From the NCBI GenBank assembly GCA_963765725.1, contig CAVXXI010000003.1:1550001-1614000 (forward strand): 64,000 nt of DNA. Direction: 5' to 3'. Shown piece after piece: positions 26,001 to 35,846 of the stretch; the first letter of the stretch is position 1; every line of letters starts with the position of its first letter. Source of the DNA: DASQEH01 sp963765725 (GTDB lineage: Bacteria > Actinomycetota > Actinomycetes > Propionibacteriales > Nocardioidaceae). Both the position numbers and the translations under genes were made by a program. The notes beneath the pieces are model-generated. The model had not been told where the DNA came from and did no database searches. It worked only from the letters and a program-made list of their open reading frames with translations.

Positions 26001-27801
26001 TGACTCGATCTCCAGCTCGGAAGCACAACGCCGCCACTACAAGCGGCGTCGTCTGCTCCGCAGAGTCGTGCGCTCCCTGCTCGTCGCCGGCGTCGCTGTG
26101 ATAGCGGTCGTCGGCTTCACGCTGTACCAGGCAATGCAGGCACGCGACGCCCTCAACTCCGCCGACCAGCATTTTCAGGACCTGACGGCGGCTGTATCGG
26201 CCGGCGACCCGTCGCAGGCGCAGGAGTCCCTGTACGCCGCGCAGCAGGCGACGCTGTCGGCGCAACGCAACACCAGCGGGCCGTTCTGGTGGCTCGCCAG
26301 CAAGGCGCCGATCATCGGCCCGAACGTGACAGCGGCGCGTACGGTGGCCGACGTCGTCGACCGGGTGGCCCAAGGGGTGCTCCCGACTCTCGTCGACGCG
26401 AGCTCGTCGCTGTCGTCGACCGACCTCCAGCCGTCGCACGGACGCATCCAGCTCACCAACATCATCCGGCTGGCTCCCCTGCTGGCGACGGCGCACGCAT
26501 CGTTGGTCAGCGACCTGGCCACGGTCCAGGGCCTGAACCCCGGCAGCCTGATCGCACCGATCGGAGCCCCGGTCCGCAAGCTGGAGTCCAAGCTCTCCCA
26601 AGCGACCTCGGTGACCGCGTCGGCATCCACGGCCGCCCAGCTCCTGCCACCGATGCTGGGAGCCGACGGCAAGCGCACCTACCTCGTCCTGTTCCAGAAC
26701 AACGCCGAGATCCGGGCGACCGGCGGCATCCCCGGCGCCGTGGCGACCCTGACGGCGAACAACGGGAAGATCACGTTGAGGCAACAGGGCGATGCCGGCG
26801 CGCTGGGGAGCTACCTGCACCCGGCCGTGCAGCTCACGCCCGACGAGACCGCGCTCTTCACCGACAACCTGGGCATCTTCCCCGCCGACATCACGTTCAC
26901 GCCCAGCTTCCCGAGAACAGCCCAGATCGCGCAGGCGATGTGGGCGCGTACGACGGGCAAGACGGTCGATGGGGTCCTGTCGACCGATCCGGTGGCCCTG
27001 TCGTACCTGCTCGGGGGCACGGGACCGATCACGGTCAAGGGCGGCCAGCAGCTCAGCGCGAGCAGTGCCGTCAAGCTCCTGCTCAGCGACACCTACCTCA
27101 CCCAGCCGGACCCCGAGCGGCAGAACCTCTTCTTCGCGAATGCCGCGAAGAGTGTCTTCGGTGCCGTCATGACGGGTCAGGGCGACTCCCACGCCGTCCT
27201 CGACGGCATCCTGAAGGCGGCGGACCAGCATCGGACCCTCGTCTGGTCCGACCATCCCTCGGAGGAGAAGCTTCTCGACCCGACCAAGCTCTCCGGTGCA
27301 CTGCCCACGGCAGTCACGAGCGCGCCGCAGGTCGGCGTGTACCTCAACGACGGCACCGGCTCGAAGATGGACTACTACCTCCACTACGACGTGAAGGCGC
27401 AGCCGACCTCCTGCCGGCAGGACGGCCAGCAGTCGATCACCATGACGGTGACGATGACGTCGAAGGCGCCGGCCGACGCCTCCACGTTGCCGGTCTCCGT
27501 CATCGGTCCCGGCTTCGGAGCGGCCCCGGGGTCGATCCGCACGAACGTGCTCGTGTACGCGCCGGTCAACGGCACGATCGGGACGCCAACCATGGACGGC
27601 AACGCCGCCATCTCCGGGGCGTTCACGCACGACGGGAGGTCCGTCGTGGCCCAGACCGTCGACCTCGCTCCGGGGCAGTCGCATACCTTGAGCTTCAAGC
27701 TCCGCAGTGGCCCCCACCAGCCCGGTACTCCGCAGCTCGACGTCACGCCGGGCCTCCCTGGCAACGCCACGACGGAGGTCGTTCCGTCAGTCTGCAAGTA
27801 A
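25996..27801 (+). CDS. DUF4012 domain protein
   Basis: 601 aa. A basic N-terminus (RRHYKRRRLLRRVVR), one membrane helix (about 26-46, SLLVAGVAVIAVVGFTLYQAM), then a large extracytoplasmic DUF4012 domain with the family core KRTYLVLFQNNAEIRATGGIPGAVATL in parts (YLVLFQNNAEIRATGG) near residue 222 and IFPADITFTPSFPRTAQIAQAMW near 293. Such proteins are frequent in polysaccharide loci of actinobacteria; the core may be LytR-CpsA-Psr-related, but the function is not proven. The GTG start at 25996 is buried in a hairpin; the next in-frame GTG (26068) lies inside the membrane helix region. Confidence 0.88.
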   Translation: MPDSISSSEAQRRHYKRRRLLRRVVRSLLVAGVAVIAVVGFTLYQAMQARDALNSADQHFQDLTAAVSAGDPSQAQESLYAAQQATLSAQRNTSGPFWWLASKAPIIGPNVTAARTVADVVDRVAQGVLPTLVDASSSLSSTDLQPSHGRIQLTNIIRLAPLLATAHASLVSDLATVQGLNPGSLIAPIGAPVRKLESKLSQATSVTASASTAAQLLPPMLGADGKRTYLVLFQNNAEIRATGGIPGAVATLTANNGKITLRQQGDAGALGSYLHPAVQLTPDETALFTDNLGIFPADITFTPSFPRTAQIAQAMWARTTGKTVDGVLSTDPVALSYLLGGTGPITVKGGQQLSASSAVKLLLSDTYLTQPDPERQNLFFANAAKSVFGAVMTGQGDSHAVLDGILKAADQHRTLVWSDHPSEEKLLDPTKLSGALPTAVTSAPQVGVYLNDGTGSKMDYYLHYDVKAQPTSCRQDGQQSITMTVTMTSKAPADASTLPVSVIGPGFGAAPGSIRTNVLVYAPVNGTIGTPTMDGNAAISGAFTHDGRSVVAQTVDLAPGQSHTLSFKLRSGPHQPGTPQLDVTPGLPGNATTEVVPSVCK

Positions 27802-27814
27802 GGCTGAGCGCCGG

Positions 27815-27848
27815 CACCACCTGCGAAGTGGGATGCGGTCAGGTGGTG
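27815..27848 (+). terminator. Candidate terminator after the DUF4012 gene
   Basis: CACCACCTG and CAGGTGGTG form a 9-bp stem around 16 nt, 14 bp after the stop, in the gap between convergent genes. There is no T run. Confidence 0.4.
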
Positions 27849-27956
27849 GCGTGCAGATCAAGGAAGCACCGGCACGACATTGCGGGTCGACAGGGCTCAG
27901 GCGGTGGCCGCCGACCCGGCGAGCCGCGAGCACACAACCCTGAGCTGGCCCGCGGC

Positions 27957-29330
27957 TCAGGTGGTCGCGTGCCGGCCGGTGGGCAGTGGGGCGTAGCCGT
28001 AGCCGTACCCGTAGCTGTCGGCGCCACGCTCGGGCGTCATGTTGAGTACGGAGCCCAGCACCCGGGCGTCGACGGAGACGAGGCGCTGGTACGCCTCGGA
28101 CAGCTGGTCCTTTGTCGTCTTGCCCCGGCGTACCACCAAGATGGCACCGTTCGCCTGGGCGGCGAGAAGGGCGCCGTCGGTGACGGGCAGCAGTGGGGGA
28201 GCGTCGACGAGGACGATGTCGTAGTCCGCACGGGCCTTGGCCAGTACGGTCTCCATCGCGTGCGACTGGAGCAGCTCCGCCGGGTTGGGGGGAGTGGTGC
28301 CGCTCGTGATCACGTGCAGCCCGTCCTTGCCCCACGGCTGGATGGCCTCCTCGAGCGCGACCTTGCCGATCAGCACGGTGGTCAGGCCGACGGTGGGCTC
28401 GAGGTGGAGGTAATCCGGCAGCTTCGGCCTGCGGAGGTCGCCCTCGATGAGCAGGACCTTCTGGCCCGTCTGCGCCAGCGTGATCGCGAGGTTGATGGCA
28501 GTGGTCGACTTGCCCTCGGCCGGAAGCGCGCTCGTCACGACGACGACCTTCGAGTCTCGATCCACGTCGATGAACTGGAGGTTCGTCCGCAGCACCCGGA
28601 ACGCCTCGACGCGCGGTGCGTGGGTGTCGAGCTGCGTCAGCAGCGGCTGCTTCACGGCATGCGAGTCGTACTGCACCGTCCCCAGTACGGCCGTGCTGAT
28701 GGTGCTGACGATGTCGCCCGCCGACTTGACGGTCGTGTCGAGCGTCTCGCGAAGGACGGCGAGGCCGAGACCCAGCAGGAGCCCGAGCACCACCGCGAGA
28801 CCGACGTTGCGCACGGGCTTGGGCGACACGGGCTTCGTCGGGAGTGCTGCCGAGTCGACGATGGTCGCCTTGATCGGCGCGCTGGTCTTGCCGGGCGCCG
28901 TCTCGAGCTCGGTGACGAACTTCGTGAACGCGTTCGACACGCCTGTGGAGAGCAGCTGAGCGCGTGCGGGGACCGGGTCGGTGACGGTGATCTCGAGGAT
29001 GACGGTCTCGGGCGCGACGGTGCTCGTGATCTGCCCCGACAGGGCGGCGGCCGACTCCGTCAGGTGGAGGGTGTCCACGACGCGCTGGGCGAGGTCCTGC
29101 CCGGTCACGAGGTCCGCGTACGACGCGACGCGCTGCTGCGAGAACAGCCCGCCCTGGTACGCGTCCGACGTGGCGCCACTCGGCGTGGAGATGAAGAGCC
29201 GTGTCGTCGACGCGTACTGCGGGATGGCGTGGACCGTCAGCGCGGCGGCTGCCGCGACCGCGAGGATCATGCACCCGATGATCATCTTCCAGCGTCGGCT
29301 CATGATCCTGAGATAGTCGCGCAACTCCAC
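27957..29330 (-). CDS. Wzz/BY-kinase: polysaccharide co-polymerase and tyrosine autokinase
   Basis: 457 aa, a fusion of the chain-length/co-polymerase membrane protein and the cytoplasmic tyrosine kinase. N-terminal Wzz domain: MELRDYLRIMSRRWKMIIG, first helix about 16-36, second helix about 172-192 (VGLAVVLGLLLGLGLAVL) with the Pro-rich motif before it (TKPVSPKPVRN). Kinase: Walker A SALPAEGKSTT near 267, Walker A' VLLIEGDLRRP near 291, Walker B DIVLVDAPPLLPVTD near 370. The C-terminus has the autophosphorylated Tyr cluster DSYGYGYGYAPLP. It controls export and length of the polysaccharide. The LMW-PTP at 24580 is a plausible partner. The gene is intact and diverges from the frameshifted operon. 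Confidence 0.94.
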   Translation of the reverse strand: MELRDYLRIMSRRWKMIIGCMILAVAAAAALTVHAIPQYASTTRLFISTPSGATSDAYQGGLFSQQRVASYADLVTGQDLAQRVVDTLHLTESAAALSGQITSTVAPETVILEITVTDPVPARAQLLSTGVSNAFTKFVTELETAPGKTSAPIKATIVDSAALPTKPVSPKPVRNVGLAVVLGLLLGLGLAVLRETLDTTVKSAGDIVSTISTAVLGTVQYDSHAVKQPLLTQLDTHAPRVEAFRVLRTNLQFIDVDRDSKVVVVTSALPAEGKSTTAINLAITLAQTGQKVLLIEGDLRRPKLPDYLHLEPTVGLTTVLIGKVALEEAIQPWGKDGLHVITSGTTPPNPAELLQSHAMETVLAKARADYDIVLVDAPPLLPVTDGALLAAQANGAILVVRRGKTTKDQLSEAYQRLVSVDARVLGSVLNMTPERGADSYGYGYGYAPLPTGRHATT

Positions 29331-29544
29331 AGTCGGCCTCTCCTACTCGGTGGCCAGCGCCCCCGTCGTCGTTCGCTGAAAGCTTCACCGTTCGTCCTGT
29401 GAAGGTCGTCCGTTCGCTGGTGGCAGCGAGGCACGGGCGACTCCTATGATAACTGTACGTGCATAGACAATTACGATAAGTCGCGATCCGCTCGGGGTGC
29501 ATCTCGGTTCCCTGGCGACAGGGAGCATTGTGCTGAGTTTCACC

Positions 29545-31525
29545 ATGGCCAACCGGTTGCGTTCGCGACGCCGGATCCTCCTCATAGGGGCCGATGCGGC
29601 CGCCTGGGTGCGGGCCTGACGGTCGCGGCGCTCGCCAGGGTGGACTTCGACGCCCGCACGGTTTCATGGCCGGGCGTCGCTGCTGCCTGGCTGCTCGTGG
29701 GCGTCGTGTACATGGGGTTGGGATGGCGCCAGCGTCTGCACCAGGGCCGCACCGAGCTGGCCAGCCTCGACGAGATCGTCACGCTTGCCCTGATCGTGAT
29801 CAGCAGTGGCTGTCTGCTCTGTTTCGTGAATGCGGCCGTGGCCGACCCGTGGATGCCCCGGTCAGTGCCGCTGATGGCGAGTTTCGTCGCGCTGGCCATC
29901 ATGGGCGCTGCCCGCGCCGCGTGGCGCCTCGCCGAGGAGTCCGCTCGGCGCCTGCGCCCCAATGACAAGGCCGTCCGAGTCCTGATCCTCGGCGCCGGCG
30001 ACGGTGGCCGACAGCTGATCCGCTCGATGCGGCGAGCCGCGGAGAAGGGCTGGACCAAGCGCGCGACAGACATCAGCTGGGACCCGGTCGGCCTGCTCGA
30101 CGACGACCTGCACAAGCGACACCTCCGCATCTACGGCGTCGCGGTGATGGGCACCTCGGTAGACATCCGCGCCATCGCCGAGCGCACAGACGCCTCGGTC
30201 CTGGTCGTCGCCATCCCCAGCGCAGACGCCACCTTCATCAGGGCGGTCTCCGAGGTCGGCGATGGCGGCGGGGCTTGCGGTCAAGGTGGTGCCCAGCGTC
30301 GACCAGCTGCTCGACGGACGGGTCGACGTGCAGTCGGTCCGCGACATCAACGTCGAGGACCTGTTGGGCCGCCAGCGGGTGGAGACCGACGTGGAGTCCA
30401 TCGCCCACTGCATCGCAGGCCGTCGTGTTCTGGTCACCGGCGCCGGGGGATCGATCGGCTCCGAGCTCTGCCGACAGCTGTACAAGTTCGAGCCTGCCGA
30501 GCTGATCATGCTCGACCGCGACGAGTCGGCACTGCACGCGGTACAGCTGTCGATCCACGGCCGGGCCCTGCTCGACTCCACAGAAGTGGTGCTGGGCGAC
30601 ATCCGAGACGCGGCGTTCGTCGACGACTTCTTCCGCACCAGGAAGCCGCAGGTCGTCTTCCACGCGGCCGCCCTCAAGCACCTCCCGCTCCTGGAGCAGT
30701 ACCCGGGAGAGGCGGTCAAGACGAACGTCTGGGGCACGCTTGACGGTACTGGAAGCCTCGCGCGACAACGACGTCGAGACCTTTGTGAACATCTCCACGG
30801 ACAAGGCCGCCGACCCGTGCAGCGTCCTCGGCTACTCGAAGCGGATCGCCGAGGGGCTCACCGCCTCGGTGGCGTCGCAGTCGACGGGGACGTACCTGAG
30901 CGTCCGGTTCGGTAACGTGCTGGGCAGCCGTGGATCGGTGCTGGTGGCCTTCACGGCCCAGATCGCGTCAGGCGGTCCGGTGACGGTGACGGACCCCGAT
31001 GTGACGCGGTACTTCATGACGGTCCAAGAGGCCGTCGAGCTCGTCATCCAGGCTGCGGCGATCGGGCGGGACGGCGAGGCCCTCGTGCTCGACATGGGAA
31101 GCCCCGTCCGGATCGACGACGTGGCCCGGCAGCTGATCAAGCTGTCCGGCAAGCCGATCGACATCCAGTACACCGGTCTTCGTCCGGGCGAGAAGATGGA
31201 CGAGGTGCTCTTCGGTGAAGGTGAGCCCGACGAGCGGCCGATCCACCCGCTGGTCTCCCATGTCCCTGTGCCAGAGGTGGCGGCGTCAATAGCGCTGGCG
31301 GTGGATGCCTGGGGAGCCGAGGATTGTGTGGCTACTGCCATCTCCAGCCTATGTGCAAGCATGACCATGTTGATGCCGGCGACGAGAAGTGGTGGGCGCT
31401 CGTTGTTGACACCAAGGATCGACTCATCCGGGCACGTCAACGGTGCTGGGGCCGCTTCTCATGCCGACGAGAACGATGTGGCACGGCTCGGCGCACAGAG
31501 CAGCCGGAACAACGTGATCGCGTGA
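29545..31525 (+). pseudogene. Nucleotide-sugar 4,6-dehydratase (CapD/FlaA1 type), frameshifted
   Basis: Reconstructed by joining three frames. It starts MANRLRSRRRILLIGADAAAW (ATG 29545); a 1-base loss near 29610 moves to the frame with membrane segments and the first Rossmann motif VLILGAGDGGRQLIRSM; an extra base near 30257 leads to AAGLAVKVVPSVDQLLDGRV and the dehydratase domain (VLVTGAGGSIGSELCRQL; VVFHAAALKHLPLLE); another extra base near 30746 leads to TVLEASRDNDVETFVNISTDKAADP, SVRFGNVLGSRGSV and TGLRPGEKMDEVLF. All family motifs remain, so the product would be a four-helix polymer-forming dehydratase such as UDP-GlcNAc 4,6-dehydratase. Ends at 31525, overlapping the next start (GTGA). 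Confidence 0.85.
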
Positions 31526-32500
31526 CAGTGCTTGATTCTCGCTGCGGCCCTCAGTGCGCTCCTGCAGTGGCCTGCGCTATCTGTACTTCGAGCGCTTTCG
31601 CTCGTCGACTCGCCGCGAAACCATCGCTGTACACGCCCAGCCAACGCTTAGAGGCGGGGGTCTGGCAGTGGCGGCACTCTCGTGGCTGTCGCTGCCATCT
31701 CATCCTTGACTGATTCGTTGGCCGTCGTCCTCGCTGCGCTCCTCTGTTTTGCGGCGATTGGCTTCGCCGACGATCGTGCTGGCCTTCCGGTGCGGTGGCG
31801 ACTCATAGGCCAGATGTCCCTGATTGCGTTGCCTGCCGCTCTGTTCCTGCTGTCCGGGCGGTCCGTTGCGCCTCTCTCCGTTTGCCTTCTCATCCTTGCT
31901 GTAGTGGCGGTCGTCGGGTACGTGAACGCGTTCAACTTCATGGATGGGGTCAACAGCATGTCGGCGTTGAACGCGTTCTCGCCGGTCTGGTACTTCCTTT
32001 TGGCTCGGAACCACCTCGGGGCACGTTCCGATCGCCGCATTGGGAGGAGCTGTCGCGGGGGCTAGCTAGGTTTCCTTCCATGGAATGCTCCAAGAGCGAC
32101 GGTCTTCCTGGGCGACGTGGGAAGTTATGAACTCGGCTCGGCTATCGCCTTGCTCGCCATTTGGTCCATCATGGTGGGTATCCCGCCACTCCTATGTGTC
32201 GCACCCTTGGTTATCTACGTCGCCGATACGACTTATACGCTCATCAACCGAGTGCGTCGTAACTGCTCCTGGCATGAGGCGCACCGCGATCATGTTTACC
32301 AGCGACTTACCGACCACGGATTGAGCCATATTGCATCGAATCTCGTTGTGACAGGTTCTTCAGCAGCGATATGCTTATTGGCGGCCATTCAGGGCCCGCA
32401 GCTACTTTGGGCTACGGTCACATTGCTCACCACCGGAATATACGTGAGTAGTCCACACTGGTTGCTACGGCTGGTACCGCGTCGGCCGATGTACGTATAA
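31522..32500 (+). pseudogene. WecA/MraY-like phosphoglycosyl transferase, frameshifted
   Basis: Polyprenyl-phosphate sugar-1-phosphate transferase (GT4/MraY superfamily) that would start lipid-linked repeat-unit synthesis. GTG 31522 overlaps the upstream stop. Pieces in different frames: ILAAALSALLQWPALSVL and LVDSPRNHR; TLRGGGLAVAAL (31644 on); IGFADDRAGLPVRWRLIGQ and VNAFNFMDGVNSMS (31682 on); HVPIAALGGAVAGA; FLPWNAPRATVFLGDVGS and the final part to 32500 ending LVPRRPMYV. The DD, NFMDG and FLGDxGS catalytic motifs are intact. At least five indels are needed in under 1 kb. Confidence 0.8.
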
Positions 32501-32768
32501 GGTCGACTTCGCGGCGGGACTGAGGAGGGGGCCATCCCACCGTGTCCGAGGGACAGTTGCCGGCGACATCTTTGCGTTGTCCCAAGAGCCTTGTCACCCG
32601 AGGCGCGTTCCCCGGACTCCGCCATCTGAGGAACAGTTCAACGTCGCTACGAGGGCAGCAGGGAAGCCCCGGCAACCGCATGGCCTGCGCCGGGCCCCAT
32701 GATGCGCGCGGCGACCCTGACTGGCTGACACCAGGCTCTCCGGGCTGTGTGATCACGGGTTCCTTGGG

Positions 32769-32822
32769 CACGGTCGCCATGGCATGAACCGGCGACACGG
32801 TCGCCATGGCATGAACCGGCGC
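32769..32822 (+). repeat. Tandem duplication of a 27-nt unit
   Basis: Two direct copies (32769-32795, 32796-32822) of a 27-nt unit containing CGGTCGCCATGGCATGAACC, one mismatch at the end. They lie in the 384-bp gap 32501-32884, which otherwise shows no gene. Confidence 0.9.
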
Positions 32823-32884
32823 CACGGGCCATGTGAGGCTGGTGAGCATGCTCCCGACACGTACCGTAGTGTGTCCGTTACACT

Positions 32885-33993
32885 GTGCACGTGAAGACAG
32901 TCATCCTCCATGTTGCTGCGGTCCAATTCACAGCTACGCGGCTCCTTCTACCGCAGCTGGAGGCCCTAGAAGCTGCTGGATATGACGTTCACTTGGCATG
33001 TGACCCCGGTGCGAACGGGTTCGCACCAGTGCTTCAGCGGTACAGACCAGTCGCCATACGCTTTCCCCGTTCCGCAAATCTTCCGGCGCTCTTATGCGCG
33101 TCCTTCCGTCTGATCGCTCTTATGCGCCGCCTTCGACCGGCTATCCTGCACCTGCATACCCCGGCTGCGGCGTTGCCCATCCGCCTCTTGCCGCGGGGGC
33201 TTGGGTACCGGCCGACGATCGTCTACACGGTGCACGGCTTTCCACATACCTGGGATCTCGCGTCCGCGAAGGATCGCGTCCTTCAGCGATTGGAGCAGTG
33301 GCTGGCCGGCCGCACCGACGCGCTCTATTCCAATCCGCTGAGGACTTCAAGAAGCATCTCAACGGAACTATAAGAGTCATCTAGTTCTGCTGGGAAACGG
33401 AGTTCAGGACTACTGGTTCGACGTGATACCGAGGCAGCGCGAGAAGGTCCTTGAAGTCCTCTTCGTAGGCCGGCTAGTCAAGAAAGGGGATCCTTGACCT
33501 CATGAAGGCCGTGCTCAATGTGCCAGACGTTCATTTGTCGATTGCAGGCGCCGCGTTGGACACAGACAGGGACAGTGTCGAAGAAACTGTGCGCGGAACA
33601 GCAGCCCGATCGCCGGGCCGCTTCAGCGTTTTAGGAATGCTACGGGCGGACGGCTTGCGACACGTTATGGCGAGATCTGACGTGCTGGCCCTGCCAAGTT
33701 ATAGAGAGGGAGTTCCCAGATCAGTCATAGAAGCACTTGCCGCTGGCCGTCCGGTCCTCGGGACAGATATTCGTGGGACAAGGGAACCAGTGACCGACGG
33801 GGTGAACGGTCACATCGTCTCTGCTGGGGACGTCACAGCGCTCTCGGCGCAGCTTTGTGCACTGGGCTCCGCTTCCGCCCAAGACTTCAACGTCATGTGC
33901 CTAGCGGCGAGAGCCTCCGTAGCTAGTCGTCGCGAATCGGGCGTTTTCGAGCGACTGCTCTTCGCGTATCAAAGTGTCGGGATCGCGGCATGA
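32885..33993 (+). pseudogene. GT4-type glycosyltransferase, frameshifted
   Basis: GT-B glycosyltransferase of about 369 aa if frames are joined. N-terminal acceptor domain from GTG 32885 (MHVKTVILHVAAVQFTATRL; LHLHTPAAALPIRLLPRGLG; YTVHGFPHTWD). Then a different frame holds HLVLLGNGVQDYWFDV and VLEVLFVGRLVKKG, and from about 33495 a third frame holds the nucleotide-sugar domain: MKAVLNVPDVHLSIAGA, ARSDVLALPSYREGVPRSVIEALAAGRPVLGT in parts (PSYREGVPRSVIEALA) and the E-x7-E motif. At least three indels. Likely to add a sugar to the repeat unit; sugar unknown. It ends with TGA overlapping an ATG at 33990. Confidence 0.82.
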
Positions 33994-34234
33994 ACAGAAC
34001 GACGAGGGCCCGGATGCAGAGAGAGAAGCGGTGCGTCTTGCCCGGCGATCAATCTTGGCCCCTCAAGTCTGGGCTTCTGGCCACCGGTCTACCATCTCTG
34101 GAACGCGGACAGCCCTGACACTGCGTTCGGTGGGCTGGTACACGGAGCAGCTACTGTGGCAGCAAAACTAGCACCTACCCATGGTGGCATGGACGGGGAC
34201 GCAACGCCCGGTCCTGGGAGCTTGGGCGGGCAGC
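33994..34234 (+). other. Unassigned stretch between glycosyltransferase and epimerase
   Basis: 241 bp. An ATG at 33990 overlaps the previous stop as at the other gene junctions here, so a small or broken gene may lie here, but no frame gives a recognisable product and none can be joined convincingly. Confidence 0.4.
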
Positions 34235-35177
34235 ATGAAAGTCTTGGTGACCGGGGGCGCAGGTTTCATCGGCGGAAACTTATGTCGTCGACTGCTGCAG
34301 GAAGCGTCGGTGGACGAGGTGCGGGTGATCGACGACCTCTCAGGGGGTCATCTCGACGCCATTGAGGGGCTCGACGTTGCTTTCGAGCAAGCAAGCATTC
34401 TCGATGATGAAGCACTCGCACGAGCCGCAAAAGGATGTGACGCCATTGTGCATTTAGCCGCACTTGGTTCTGTTCCCCGAAGCGTCACCGATCCCTTGGC
34501 GAGCCACGACGTCAATGCGACAGGAACCCTAAAAGTGCTTGAGGCGGCGCGCGGAAATGAGAATGCGCACGTGTTTCTGGCGTCGTCATCGTCTGTCTAC
34601 GGTGCAAATCGTGTCATGCCCAAGAGCGAGACCCTCCAGTGCATGCCGATGAGCCCGTACGCTGTGTCGAAACTAGCCACCGAGCAGTATGCGATGGCTT
34701 ACGCAAAGTGTTATGGCTTGCCTGTCCTCCCTTTCCGCTTTTTCAACGTTTTCGGTCCGGGGCAGCGACCGGGACATGTGTACGCAGCAGTCGTCCCAGT
34801 CTTCGTCCACGCAGCCCTGACGCGGAGGCCGTTGCCGGTCAACGGTGACGGCGAGCAGAGCCGTGACTTCACCTATGTTGGTACCTTGGTGGAGACGGTG
34901 ACCGAGGCCATACTCGGCCGAGTCACAAGCTCGCCGACGAACCTTGCGTTCGGAACGCGAACCACGCTGAACGAACTCATCGCGTTGATCGGCGACGAGA
35001 TCGAGTCAGAGCCCGAGGTTGTCCATAGCGAACCCCGACCGGGTGACGTCCGCCATTCACAGGCTGACAATTCTTCTGCTTCGATCCTTGCTACCCAAGA
35101 TCGAGCCAATTAGCCTCCAGGCGGGCCTGGCACAAACCGTGTACTGGATGCGCAAATTCATCGCCGGCTCGCAATGA
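34235..35177 (+). pseudogene. NAD-dependent nucleotide-sugar epimerase, frameshifted near the end
   Basis: Extended SDR (UDP-glucose/GlcNAc 4-epimerase-like). The ATG 34235 gives MKVLVTGGAGFIGGNLCRRL with the GxxGxxG site at 7-13; catalytic motifs SSSSVYG and Y-A-V-S-K (SPYAVSKLATEQYA) follow, then FRFFNVFGPGQRP. The frame stops at 35113 after HSQADNSSASIL, but one frame over the normal end continues: LLRSLLPKIEPISLQAGLAQTVYWMRKFIAGSQ in parts (SLQAGLAQTVYWMRKF), ending 35177. A single indel near 35070 therefore explains it. It would supply an epimerised nucleotide sugar for the polysaccharide. The stop overlaps the next ATG. Confidence 0.85.
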
Positions 35178-35846
35178 GGCCAGCGCGATCCTTCAGATAC
35201 AACACGCTTGCGCGCATATGCAGTAGGCGGAGGCCAGACGGGCCGAAAGATGAAGGTGGGGGCATGCGTGGTCGAGATGTTTTTGGTCGGATCGCGCCCT
35301 TGTTCGCCGTCTTGACCGGGCTCCTCAAGGATGCTGTCCGCGCCCCGTCCGGCGCCAGTTGCTGATCTCCGCGCGCGGTGTCACCGGCCTCCTCGGCCTA
35401 GGCCTGCGCTACATGCTCCTCGCGGCCCTCGACATCACCTGCGAGCCGAACGTATCAATCCACGAGAACGTCTACTTGCTAAACACGACGGGGCTGCGCA
35501 TAGGACGAAATGTCAGCATACACCCTATGTGCTACATCGATGCGGCGGGTGAGATAGAACTCGGTACAACGTATCGATTGCGCACGGTACGACGATTATG
35601 TAACGAGTCACAACTTCAGGCGCGATGATCGACCTATCAAGTACCAGGGCGTGAACGCCACAAGATTACCGTGGGGACACCTGCTGGATCGGCGCACACT
35701 GTGTGGTGTTGGCCGGGGTTGACATCGGTTGCGGTAGCGTGGTTGCGGCGAACTCAGTTGTGACCAAAAGCGTGGCCCCGAACTCGGTGGTGGCAGGTTC
35801 ACCAGCGAAACTAACAAGCGCGCGTACGTCAGAAATACGGCAGTGA
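35174..35846 (+). pseudogene. Left-handed beta-helix acetyltransferase, frameshifted
   Basis: Hexapeptide-repeat O-acetyltransferase (maltose/WcaF-like). The ATG 35174 overlaps the epimerase stop and reads to MRGRDVFGRIAPLFAVL; then in a second frame QLLISARGVTGLLGLGLRYML, CEPNVSIHENVYLLNTTGLRIGRNVSIHP; next NVSIAHGTTIM and SHNFRRDDRPIKYQGV; last WIGAHCVVLAGVDIGCGSVV and APNSVVAGSPAKL in another frame, ending 35846. The catalytic His of SHNF is present. At least four indels in 670 bp. Probably acetylates a sugar of the repeat unit. Confidence 0.8.

Noticed and set aside
25996..27801. LytR-CpsA-Psr phosphotransferase assignment for the DUF4012 protein
   Set aside because: The Arg/Asp catalytic signature of LCP enzymes was not identified with confidence, so only DUF4012 is claimed.
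26289..29402. Open frame of more than 1000 codons on the plus strand
   Set aside because: It shadows the DUF4012 gene and the antisense of the BY-kinase; composition is extreme in Arg/Asp/Gly and no domain is visible.
32868..32884. AGTGT/ACACT hairpin before the first GT4 gene
   Set aside because: Only 5 bp with a 7-nt loop; expected by chance.
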